Below are positions 1-6,237 of a DNA stretch of 8,710 nt, piece by piece. Position numbers and translations under genes: made by a program. The stretch is from Acidobacteriota bacterium (GTDB lineage Bacteria > Acidobacteriota > Terriglobia > Terriglobales > Acidobacteriaceae). The notes under the pieces are model-generated. The model was not told the origin of the DNA and did not search any database. It saw only the letters and a list, made by a program, of their open reading frames with translations. Numbering within the stretch: position 1 is the first letter of the stretch; each line of letters opens with the position of its first letter. The stretch is taken from assembly GCA_021841795.1 (NCBI GenBank), contig JAKCDN010000114.1:1-8710 (forward strand), given 5' to 3'.

Positions 1-508
1 CGGCGAGCGATCGCTCGACGACCGGACCGGTATCGACATAGGCGCGCGACTCGAAGTCGCCAAAGTCGGCGCGGAGTTTTGCCTCGACCTCGCGGAGCCG
101 CTTGAGCAGCACCTTGTGATAGTCGCTGGGACGGCGCTCGCCTTTTTCATTCATCTTGCTCGACCAGGCGTAGCGCGCAATCCACCCGCTCTCGCGCTGC
201 GGCGTCGTGGTGGAGAGCGGCTCGCCGGGGGAGAGGTAGCCGGCGAAGCAGACCAGCGCGGTGCGCGCCCAGGGAAACGGAATGCGGGCGCTCTCGCGCG
301 TCAGGCGGCCGTCTTCGCCGCTGCGCTGAAGGTACTGCATGGAGCCGGAGCGGCCGTCCCGCACCCAGGCACGAAAGCGCTCCGCGTCGCGCGACTCCGC
401 CCGGTGGGGGAAGGCCAGCACGCCGGCATCGTCAAAACCGGCCCCGCGCGCCAGGGAACGGGCGAGCGCGACGGTTAAGCCGGGCGGATTGTTGGTGTTG
501 GCAGGCAA
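1..508 (-). CDS. queG: Epoxyqueuosine reductase QueG, N-terminal part (cut by window edge)
   Basis: QueG is the cobalamin- and iron-sulfur-dependent enzyme that reduces epoxyqueuosine to queuosine in tRNA, the last step of queuosine synthesis in the cytoplasm. The 169 residues visible match the QueG N-terminal domain: the AGFDDAGV segment (23-30), ERFRAWVRDGRSGSMQYL (43-60), RYA (112-114), DYHKVLLKRL (129-138) and YVDTGPVVERSLA (157-169). The last of these aligns with the E. coli FVDSAPILERPLA segment. The ferredoxin-like and C-terminal domains lie beyond position 1. No ATG fits the beginning; the best start is a TTG at 508-506, with a GGGAGGAG purine tract 12 bases upstream and a closer AAGAAAG tract. 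An odd feature is 14 residues between RYA and DYH, where E. coli has 3. Family assignment is firm; the exact start is less so. Confidence 0.92.
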   Translation of the reverse strand, partial: MPANTNNPPGLTVALARSLARGAGFDDAGVLAFPHRAESRDAERFRAWVRDGRSGSMQYLQRSGEDGRLTRESARIPFPWARTALVCFAGYLSPGEPLSTTTPQRESGWIARYAWSSKMNEKGERRPSDYHKVLLKRLREVEAKLRADFGDFESRAYVDTGPVVERSLA

Positions 509-596
509 TGGAACTTTCTTCTCCTCCCGAGCGTATCGAAGATATGCGGTTTGCTTTCGGGCGTGGAACACTACCGAACGCCGGCTTACGCGCAAA

Positions 597-625
597 GCGG
601 GGCTAGGCGGGCGCGGAAGCCCCGC
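597..625. other. Hairpin with perfect 8-bp GC-rich stem
   Basis: GCGGGGCT at 597-604 is the exact reverse complement of AGCCCCGC at 618-625, with a 13-base loop. On the minus strand it would lie in or near the queG leader; on the plus strand it is about 135 bases upstream of the STAS start. No T-run follows on either strand, so it is not a clear terminator. Role unknown. Confidence 0.45.
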
Positions 626-677
626 AAATTCAGCATATTCCCCCACCGCGGCGAGCTTTTTACGGGTGACGCCGCAA

Positions 678-693
678 CGGCGCGATCGCGCCG
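678..693. promoter_or_regulatory. 16-bp perfect palindrome upstream of the STAS gene, possible operator
   Basis: The sequence CGGCGCGATCGCGCCG reads identically on both strands and ends 66 bases before the STAS start codon. Perfect dyads of this length in a promoter region often bind a dimeric regulator, but in GC-rich DNA some occur by chance. No regulator gene is adjacent, and no known operator was recognised. Confidence 0.35.
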
Positions 694-747
694 GAGCCAA
701 AGGCAAGGTACACGCGCATGCACGCTGCCATCACCGGGTTGTCGCGC

Positions 748-753
748 AAGGAG
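748..753 (+). promoter_or_regulatory. Ribosome binding site deciding the STAS gene start
   Basis: A near-consensus AAGGAG sits six bases before the ATG at 760. It selects that ATG over the in-frame ATG at 718, which would add 14 residues, would encode this site within the protein, and has no comparable upstream sequence. Confidence 0.75.
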
Positions 754-759
754 ATTGCA

Positions 760-1098
760 ATGAACGCCCCCCTGAACCCAGGCTCGCAATGCGTCTACAG
801 CATGACGGAACTCGTACGCGGCAAGGAAGAGGAGTTCCTGAAGGAGCTGCAGCCGCTGGTGCATCGCGGATCGGTGCGTCTCGACCTGAGCCGGACAGAG
901 CGCATTGACGCCGCTGGACTGGCCGCGCTGATCTCGCTGTATTGCGATGCGTGCCAGGCCGGTCACGAATTCATCATTGTTCATCCCTCCCGTCACATTG
1001 CGCAGATTCTGACTCTCGTAGGCCTGGACCGCATTCTTCTATCGCATGACGCCGAAGAGCCGGACTCCCCGGCCATGCACGATCTGGCCGCGGCGTAG
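760..1098 (+). CDS. Single-domain STAS protein (anti-sigma factor antagonist-like) lacking the phospho-acceptor serine
   Basis: This 112-residue cytoplasmic protein is essentially one STAS domain (about residues 10-98). The core motif is VRLDLSRTERIDAAGLAAL (39-57), followed by the helix and strand pattern GHEFIIVHPS and the segment ILTLVGLDRILL (83-94); the last resembles the C-terminal part of SpoIIAA-like proteins. In SpoIIAA/RsbV antagonists the motif is normally DSSG or DSTG and the serine is phosphorylated by the partner anti-sigma kinase. Here both positions are alanine (51-52), so that switch should be absent. Alternatives are a scaffold or ligand-binding STAS protein, as in MlaB-like subunits. 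No kinase, sigma factor or Mla gene is adjacent; ppdK lies 378 bases downstream. Start chosen from the AAGGAG site. Fold confident, role unknown. Confidence 0.82.
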   Translation: MNAPLNPGSQCVYSMTELVRGKEEEFLKELQPLVHRGSVRLDLSRTERIDAAGLAALISLYCDACQAGHEFIIVHPSRHIAQILTLVGLDRILLSHDAEEPDSPAMHDLAAA

Positions 1099-1145
1099 TC
1101 CGGGCCTCGATGCGCCGTAGCCATGGCTTTGCCGTCCGCCGTCAG

Positions 1146-1160
1146 GGGGCGCTGCGCCCC
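1146..1160 (+). terminator. Terminator-like hairpin after the STAS gene
   Basis: GGGGCG (1146-1151), loop CTG, and CGCCCC (1155-1160) form a perfect 6-bp GC stem 47 bases after the STAS stop. The downstream sequence GATCCCTGTTCCTT is only mildly T-rich, so this is a weak intrinsic terminator at best. Confidence 0.4.
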
Positions 1161-1222
1161 GATCCCTGTTCCTTCAGCCCACCCGGCGGCCTGATGCCTG
1201 CGCCTCCGTTGCGGTCGCTTCC

Positions 1223-1237
1223 CAATATGCGATATTG
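1223..1237. promoter_or_regulatory. AT-rich dyad upstream of ppdK, possible regulator site
   Basis: CAATAT (1223-1228) and ATATTG (1232-1237) are perfect inverted halves around GCG, giving a 15-base dyad that is strikingly AT-rich within GC-rich flanks. It lies 239 bases before the ppdK start. The form is typical of a helix-turn-helix dimer site, but no known operator was recognised. Confidence 0.35.
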
Positions 1238-1476
1238 CCTGCCGGCTTGCAGGACGGAACGCGGCCCACCCATCCCGTGTGACCCGTGGCACAGGCAACC
1301 CCAACCCGCAGAGGATATTCGTTGTTGCGAAAAAACCCGCACGGCGCAGTCCCATATCTTTGAGGGGCCTCGCTCGCTCAGCCTGTTTACCGAATCCAGT
1401 TGGCGCGCTGGGCCTCCGTTCCGTTACCCTTTCATATGGACCGCGTTGCGGAATCCTACGATGGAGAATTGATCCG

Positions 1477-4206
1477 ATGACTCAGGCTGTATTGGAGCAG
1501 TCGTCCGCCACTGCGGACTCAACCACAACAGAACGATATGTGTACTTCTTTGGAGGCGGCAAGGCCGACGGCAACGGCAAGATGAAGGACGTGCTGGGCG
1601 GCAAGGGCGCAGGCCTGGCCGAGATGACCAATGCGGGACTGCCTGTGCCTCCGGGATTCACGATCCAGACCGAGGCCTGCCGCGAATACATGCGCGGCAA
1701 GGTGAGCGCGCGCATTGACCAGGAGATGCTGGCGGCGCTGCGCAAGTTGGAAGAGTTGCAGGGGCAGAAGCTGGGCTCGGGCGAGAACCCGCTGCTGGTT
1801 TCAGTGCGCTCGGGCGCAAAGTTTTCCATGCCTGGGATGATGGACACCATCCTGAATCTGGGCCTGAACGACAAGGCGGTTGAAGCGATTGCCAGGCGCG
1901 GCAACAATGCGCGGTTCGCGTATGACTCGTACCGCCGTCTGATCCAGATGTTCGGCGACGTGGTGCTGGACGTTCCCAAGAAGAAGTTTGAGCACATCTT
2001 CGACGGCGTGAAGGCTGCGAAGAAAGTGAAGTTCGACTACGATCTGCAGCCCGACGCGCTCAAGAAGATCATTGAAGAGTACAAGAAGCTGGTGAAAAAG
2101 GAGACGGGCAAGGATTTCCCGCAGGATCCGCTGGCGCAGTTGAAGGCCGCGCGTGACGCCGTGTTCAGCAGTTGGAACAACGACCGCGCGAAGACCTATC
2201 GCCGCATCAACCATATTGACGACTGGCTCGGCACCGCGGTGAACGTGCAGGCCATGGTCTTCGGGAATCTGGGCGAGAACTCGGGCACCGGAGTAGGGTT
2301 TACGCGCAATCCGGCCACCGGCGAGAAGATCTTCTTCGGCGAGTACCTGATGAACGCGCAGGGCGAAGATGTCGTGAGCGGCGTGCGCACCCCCATGCAC
2401 ATCGGCGAGCTGGAAAAGGCCATGCCGCAGGTGTACGAGCAACTGCGCGCGATCACGACGCGGCTGGAAAAGCACTACCGCGACATGCAGGACTTCGAGT
2501 TCACTATTCAGGACGGCAAGCTCTACATGCTGCAGACCCGCAACGGGAAGCGGACGGGCCTGGCGGCGGTTCGGGTGGCCATCGACATGGTGCGCGAGGG
2601 TCTGATCACGGAGCAGGAAGCCATCTTCCGCGTTGAGCCCAACCAGTTGTACGACTTTCTGGTGCCGCGTCTGGTGGAGAAGGGCGAAAAGATTGAAGTG
2701 CTGGCCACGGGACTGCCGGCATCGCCCGGCGCCGCGGTGGGGCAGATTGTATTCACGGCCGAGGACGCGGTGAAGTTCCGCCAGAACGGCACCTACAACT
2801 CCGTGATTCTGGTGCGCGGCGAGACCACGCCGGAAGACATTGCCGGCATGGAAGTCGCCTCTGGCATTCTGACCTCGCGCGGCGGCATGACGTCGCATGC
2901 GGCAGTGGTGACGCGCGGCATGGGCAAGTGCTGCGTGGCCGGCGCGGGCGACTGCACGGTGGACGAGGGCAAGAAGGAACTGCGGGTGAAGGGCAAGACC
3001 TACCGCCAGGGCGACTGGCTCTCGCTCGACGGCACCACCGGACGGGTAATCGAGGGCAAGCTGAAGACGCTCGAGGCGCAGCCGAACGATCCGGATCTGG
3101 TCAAGTTCATGAACTGGGCCGATCCGCTGCGGCGCCTGCAGGTGTGGGCCAATGCGGACATTCCCCGCGACGCCAAGCAGGCCCGTGCCTTCGGCGCCCA
3201 GGGCATCGGTCTCTGCCGCACCGAGCACATGTTCTTTGCCGAGGACCGCATCGAGCATATGCGGGCCATGATTCTGGCCGACAACGAGAAGGATCGCCGG
3301 ACGGCGCTGAAGAAGCTGCTGCCCATGCAGCGCTCTGACTTTGCCGGCCTGTTCAAGGCGATGGAGTCGCTGCCGGTGGTGATCCGCCTGCTGGACCCGC
3401 CCCTGCACGAGTTCCTGCCCAAGCGCGAGGAGTTGCTGGTCGAGATCGCCAGGATCGAAGCCACCAAGCCGCGGTCGCCGAAGCTGAAGGAGCTGCGCAA
3501 GCTGCTGGCGCGGGTCGAAGAGCTGCATGAGATGAATCCGATGCTCGGCCTGCGCGGCTGCCGCCTCGGCATCACCTTCCCTGAGATCACCGAGATGCAG
3601 GCGCGGGCTATCATTGAAGCCGCCGTTGCGGTCAAGGCGAAGGGTGGGAATCCGCATCCGGAGATCATGATCCCGCTCATCGGATCGATCGAAGAAATGC
3701 GCCACCAGGCCACCATCGTGCGCCGCATCGCCGACGAGGTGTTTGCCGAAAAGAAGACGAAGATCGACTTCAAGGTCGGCACCATGATCGAGATTCCGCG
3801 CGCGGCCCTGACCGCCGATCAGATCGCCGAGGAGGCCGAGTTCTTCTCCTTCGGCACCAACGATCTCACGCAGACGACCTTCGGCATCTCGCGCGACGAC
3901 ATCAACAACTTCCTGCCCGCGTATCTCAAGGCCGGCATCTTCAAGCAGGATCCGTTCGCCACCCTGGATCAGGTGGGCGTCGGCCAGCTCGTGAAGGGCG
4001 CCGTGGCCAAGGGTCGCAATACGCGGTCGGACCTGAAGGTGGGCATCTGCGGGGAGCACGGCGGGGATCCGGAGAGCGTCAAGTTCTGCCATAAGATCGG
4101 GCTGAACTACGTCTCCTGCTCACCCTTCCGTCTGCTCACGGCGCGTCTGGCCGCGGCGCAGGCCGCGCTCGAAGAGAAGACGGGCGTCAGCCACACCAAC
4201 AAGTAA
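1477..4206 (+). CDS. ppdK: Pyruvate, phosphate dikinase
   Basis: PpdK catalyses the reversible reaction pyruvate + ATP + Pi = phosphoenolpyruvate + AMP + PPi in the cytoplasm, serving gluconeogenesis or, in reverse, PPi-dependent glycolysis. The 909-residue length is normal for the family. The N-terminal ATP-grasp domain (about 20-360) has GGKGAGLAEM from residue 41, SVRSGAKFSMPGMMD from 109 and LQTRNGKRT around Arg355. The swivelling domain has TSRGGMTSHAAVV with catalytic His474 and, two residues before it, Thr472, the regulatory phosphorylation position. The C-terminal PEP/pyruvate barrel (about 535-900) carries GLCRTEHMFF (Arg581), DPPLHEFLP (after Arg637), MIEIPRAAL (Glu772), FGTNDLTQ (Asn795) and CGEHGG (Cys858). 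These correspond to Clostridium symbiosum His455, Arg561, Arg617, Glu745, Asn768 and Cys831. The ATG at 1477 is preceded by GGAG ten bases upstream. It appears monocistronic; no PpdK regulatory kinase/phosphatase gene is in the window. Confidence 0.98.
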   Translation: MTQAVLEQSSATADSTTTERYVYFFGGGKADGNGKMKDVLGGKGAGLAEMTNAGLPVPPGFTIQTEACREYMRGKVSARIDQEMLAALRKLEELQGQKLGSGENPLLVSVRSGAKFSMPGMMDTILNLGLNDKAVEAIARRGNNARFAYDSYRRLIQMFGDVVLDVPKKKFEHIFDGVKAAKKVKFDYDLQPDALKKIIEEYKKLVKKETGKDFPQDPLAQLKAARDAVFSSWNNDRAKTYRRINHIDDWLGTAVNVQAMVFGNLGENSGTGVGFTRNPATGEKIFFGEYLMNAQGEDVVSGVRTPMHIGELEKAMPQVYEQLRAITTRLEKHYRDMQDFEFTIQDGKLYMLQTRNGKRTGLAAVRVAIDMVREGLITEQEAIFRVEPNQLYDFLVPRLVEKGEKIEVLATGLPASPGAAVGQIVFTAEDAVKFRQNGTYNSVILVRGETTPEDIAGMEVASGILTSRGGMTSHAAVVTRGMGKCCVAGAGDCTVDEGKKELRVKGKTYRQGDWLSLDGTTGRVIEGKLKTLEAQPNDPDLVKFMNWADPLRRLQVWANADIPRDAKQARAFGAQGIGLCRTEHMFFAEDRIEHMRAMILADNEKDRRTALKKLLPMQRSDFAGLFKAMESLPVVIRLLDPPLHEFLPKREELLVEIARIEATKPRSPKLKELRKLLARVEELHEMNPMLGLRGCRLGITFPEITEMQARAIIEAAVAVKAKGGNPHPEIMIPLIGSIEEMRHQATIVRRIADEVFAEKKTKIDFKVGTMIEIPRAALTADQIAEEAEFFSFGTNDLTQTTFGISRDDINNFLPAYLKAGIFKQDPFATLDQVGVGQLVKGAVAKGRNTRSDLKVGICGEHGGDPESVKFCHKIGLNYVSCSPFRLLTARLAAAQAALEEKTGVSHTNK

Positions 4207-4225
4207 ACCTTGATGCAAAACCACT

Positions 4226-4257
4226 CCGGGGGCGCGGTCAATTGGCCGCGCCCCCGG
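4226..4257. terminator. Strong GC-rich hairpin between convergent genes, probable bidirectional terminator
   Basis: CCGGGGGCGCGG (4226-4237) pairs perfectly with CCGCGCCCCCGG (4246-4257), a 12-bp stem with loop TCAATTGG that can close further to an AATT tetraloop. It begins 20 bases after the ppdK stop and lies between ppdK and the convergent VWFA-related gene. Plus-strand downstream sequence (CATTTGT) is poor in T. On the minus strand GTGGTTTTGC follows, with four Ts eight bases beyond the stem. Termination in both directions is inferred. Confidence 0.75.
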
Positions 4258-4261
4258 CATT

Positions 4262-4284
4262 TGTGGGCGGTTAAACCGCCCGCA
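4262..4284. terminator. Second hairpin in the convergent gap
   Basis: TGTGGGCGG (4262-4270) pairs with CCGCCCGCA (4276-4284) around the loop TTAAA, a 9-bp stem with one G-T pair. It lies just beyond the stronger hairpin and is met first by transcripts of the minus-strand VWFA-related gene. No T-run follows on either strand. It is probably an accessory part of the terminator region. Confidence 0.5.
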
Positions 4285-4359
4285 CCAATCTCGCTCCGTC
4301 ATCAATGCGCTGCAAATGATGCGCCCGTTGGACGGCCCCTGCGGCGGCCTGCCACCGGC

Positions 4360-5979
4360 TTACTTTGACGGTGGAGGAACATAGGGCGGCCGGAATCGAT
4401 CGGGACGGGACGGCGTGATGAGCTTGGGCTCGGGGGTCGGCTCCGCCGGGGCCGCGTCGATCAATTTGCGGTCCACGTCGGCAGTGCCCAGGCGCCCGCC
4501 CAGTTCCGTTTCCACCACGATGCGGACGCTTTGGGTCTTGCGCGGGATCCTGACCGTGATGAGCAGCTTGGCCTGCACATTCGAAACATCCTCAATGCGG
4601 TCGGCGATCTGGGGATTGCGCGGCGAAACGCTGCCCTCCCACATTTTGGAAGCGAGCATGTCGCGATTCTTGTCCAGGCTGACCGCGGCGGCGATGAGGC
4701 CGGCCGCGTTCCTGCCGCTGTCGTCAAGGAGCCAATGGAGATTGTCGGCGTGGAGCAGGATGGTGAACTGCGCCGTGTTGGTGTCGGGATGGCGCACGAT
4801 TCCGGCCACGCTCACGTCGAGGGCCTTGAAGGGAATGCTCGCCTGCACCGCCTCTGACAGATTGGCCATGTGCTGCTGGCGGGGATCGTCCACCTGGTAT
4901 TTTTGCGGCGCAAAGTAGCCGGCCTTGGTGACCACGCGCAGGCCGGGCTCGCGCACCGTCACGCGTATCCTGCGAAACTTGCCGTTATCGTCGCGCTCCT
5001 GGGGCTGATAGGTGAGCGTGTAGTACTCAGAGCCCAGCAACTCCGACTGGCCGATCATTTTGTCGACGTCGTTGCGGTTAAAGAACAACTGGCCCCCGGT
5101 CTCATTGGCGAACACCCCGAAGTTGATCTCGCCGCTGAAGGGATCGCTGTCGCCGATATCGACGTCGGAGTCCATCATGCTGATCGTCATGTCGCGGTGC
5201 ATCTTGAGGCCGGGATAGATGACGTAGAGCGTGATGCGCGAATCCACGAGCATATTCGTGGTGTCGTGCACATATTGCTTGAGGTTTTGAATGTCCTCGC
5301 CGGAGAAGTCGGGCCCGATCAATTCGATATTGGGTCCGCCGTGGCCGACCCACACCACGTTCTTGCGGCCGGGCACGCCCTTGTTCTGGAGGGCAATCTG
5401 CTGGAGAGCATCGATTGACTGGGCGAAGCGGTCCCAGAAGAACATGCCGTCCATCTCCTTGAACGGGACGGCCGGGGGCAGGTGATTGAGGGCCGCAAGC
5501 AGATCTTCGCGGCTGTGCGTAAAGCCCTGCACCATCTCCAGCGACTGGTTGCCGACCACCATCATCTCCGTGGGCGCGGCCAGTTGCAGCGGCTGCGTCA
5601 TGAGGAACTGGCGCATGGAATAGCGAATGAAGGCAAAATCGGCGAAGCTGGAGTTCAACAGATCGAGAACGAGAATCGTAATGGGCGGCTTGCCGTTGGG
5701 GTTGTCTCCGCTGCTGACGCGATGCACCTGGGGCGGCTCGAAGGAGAAGATGCGCTGCGGCTTTTTGTCCTCCGTGATGGCAAAATCGTCTTGAGTCAGG
5801 CCGCTGACCACGGGCTGCCCGCTTTTGTCGAGCACGGTGATATCGAGATAGACAAGGCTCGACGACACGCGAAAGGTCGGCTCAGGCATGGATGCGGTTT
5901 GCGCCCGGGCGCGCGCCGCGAAGACGGAGAGCAGAACCGTCGCCAGCGCCGCGCACAGCCGCACCCGCGGAATCCGCAT
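4360..5979 (-). CDS. Exported VWFA-related protein of the acidobacterial type
   Basis: A 539-residue protein with a signal peptide: MRIPRVR, a hydrophobic run, then AARARA before Gln27. It resembles the VWFA-related family expanded in Acidobacteria (TIGR03436 type). Visible hallmarks are YLDITVLDKSGQPVVSGLTQ (44-63) with the ITEDKKPQ segment (68-75), ITILVLDLLNS (100-110), GRKNVVWVGHGGP (204-216), ANETGGQLFFNRNDVDKMI (291-309), EYYTLTYQP (318-326) and VTKAGYFA (350-357). The metal-site motif at 106-110 reads DLLNS, not the canonical DxSxS. An acidic run at 270-279 (Asp270, 272, 274, 277, 279) might bind metal. The C-terminal part (about 360-510) is not assigned; the tail is proline-rich. The function of the family is not established; envelope or extracellular location is inferred. 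The ATG at 5979 has GAGG six bases upstream and begins directly at the signal peptide; the upstream in-frame GTG at 6009 has no such site. The gene is convergent with ppdK. Confidence 0.88.
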   Translation of the reverse strand: MRIPRVRLCAALATVLLSVFAARARAQTASMPEPTFRVSSSLVYLDITVLDKSGQPVVSGLTQDDFAITEDKKPQRIFSFEPPQVHRVSSGDNPNGKPPITILVLDLLNSSFADFAFIRYSMRQFLMTQPLQLAAPTEMMVVGNQSLEMVQGFTHSREDLLAALNHLPPAVPFKEMDGMFFWDRFAQSIDALQQIALQNKGVPGRKNVVWVGHGGPNIELIGPDFSGEDIQNLKQYVHDTTNMLVDSRITLYVIYPGLKMHRDMTISMMDSDVDIGDSDPFSGEINFGVFANETGGQLFFNRNDVDKMIGQSELLGSEYYTLTYQPQERDDNGKFRRIRVTVREPGLRVVTKAGYFAPQKYQVDDPRQQHMANLSEAVQASIPFKALDVSVAGIVRHPDTNTAQFTILLHADNLHWLLDDSGRNAAGLIAAAVSLDKNRDMLASKMWEGSVSPRNPQIADRIEDVSNVQAKLLITVRIPRKTQSVRIVVETELGGRLGTADVDRKLIDAAPAEPTPEPKLITPSRPDRFRPPYVPPPSK

Positions 5980-5985
5980 AGAGAA

Positions 5986-5989
5986 CCTC
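5986..5989 (-). promoter_or_regulatory. Ribosome binding site deciding the VWFA-related gene start
   Basis: On the minus strand GAGG precedes the ATG at 5979 by six bases. This favours the 539-residue form starting at the signal peptide over the 549-residue form from a GTG at 6009, which has only pyrimidine-rich sequence upstream. A possible promoter for the gene is TTGCCC (6025-6020) with TACACT (6001-5996), spacing 18, but both boxes match only four of six positions and would leave a very short leader. Confidence 0.55.
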
Positions 5990-6120
5990 GCAGTGAGTGT
6001 ACAGCGCACGGGAAAGCCCGGGCAAACCTTTGTGCAACATGAACGTGGAGGAGCTCCCTGAGGACGCGGTCAGGGGCAACGCGCCGCGGAATGGGCGCGA
6101 AAGTTGCAGCGGTTGGCTTG

Positions 6121-6152
6121 CGAACCGGAATGGGCAGGCCGTTCCGGTTTCG
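6121..6152. promoter_or_regulatory. Inverted repeat in the divergent region, possible operator or hairpin
   Basis: AACCGGAA (6123-6130) and TTCCGGTT (6142-6149) are perfect inverted arms 11 bases apart. A flanking CG on the left (6121-6122) can pair with CG (6151-6152) across one bulged T. The element lies midway between the divergent VWFA-related and unassigned exported genes, about 55 bases upstream of a candidate -10. A regulator binding site shared by the two genes is possible. Confidence 0.4.
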
Positions 6153-6204
6153 GAATTACGCGCGACAAGTTTGCGCGGCCGCAGGCGCCATTGCAAAGTT
6201 GCGT

Positions 6205-6213
6205 TGCTATGAT
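6205..6213 (+). promoter_or_regulatory. Candidate extended -10 promoter element for the exported-protein gene
   Basis: TGCTATGAT contains TATGAT (five of six to TATAAT) preceded by the extended TGn motif. No -35 lies at 16-18 bases, which extended -10 promoters can tolerate. Transcription would begin near 6220, leaving a leader of about 18 bases that includes a G-rich stretch before the ATG at 6238. Inferred from consensus only. Confidence 0.4.
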
Positions 6214-6237
6214 TTCGGCGTGGCGGGGGGGTGCGGA

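Larger units (their letters stand above)
509..759. promoter_or_regulatory. Divergent intergenic region between queG and the STAS gene
   Basis: These 251 bases separate the divergently oriented queG and STAS genes and should hold both promoters. No -35/-10 pair of good quality was found on either strand. A minus-strand candidate for queG, TTGCGC followed after 16 bases by TAGTGT, matches consensus poorly. The region holds a hairpin (597-625) and a 16-bp palindrome (678-693), listed separately. The open frames crossing it lack ribosome binding sites and family resemblance, so I treat it as noncoding. Confidence 0.5.
1099..1476. other. Intergenic region between the STAS gene and ppdK
   Basis: A 378-base gap with no convincing gene. 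The ppdK frame stays open upstream to 1279, but the extra residues do not resemble the family. It holds a terminator-like hairpin (1146-1160), an AT-rich dyad (1223-1237) and a 10-bp palindrome AGCCATGGCT (1119-1128). A TTGCGA at 1325-1330 and a TATCTT at 1355-1360 are 24 bases apart, too far for a normal sigma-70 promoter, so the ppdK promoter is not located. Confidence 0.5.

Noticed and set aside
339..908. Plus-strand frames over queG and the intergenic region
   Set aside because: They are antisense to the clearly recognised queG and show no family features.
1279..1476. 66-codon N-terminal extension of ppdK
   Set aside because: The added residues do not resemble the family and there is no ribosome binding site at 1279, whereas the ATG at 1477 has GGAG upstream and gives the normal length.
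1801..4092. 763-codon open frame on the minus strand opposite ppdK
   Set aside because: It is a GC-rich antisense shadow: His/Leu/Arg-rich, with no family resemblance, opposite a gene with every PpdK catalytic motif.
6091..6237. Longer form of the exported protein starting at 6091
   Set aside because: It would bury the signal peptide internally and would span the inverted repeat and candidate promoter.
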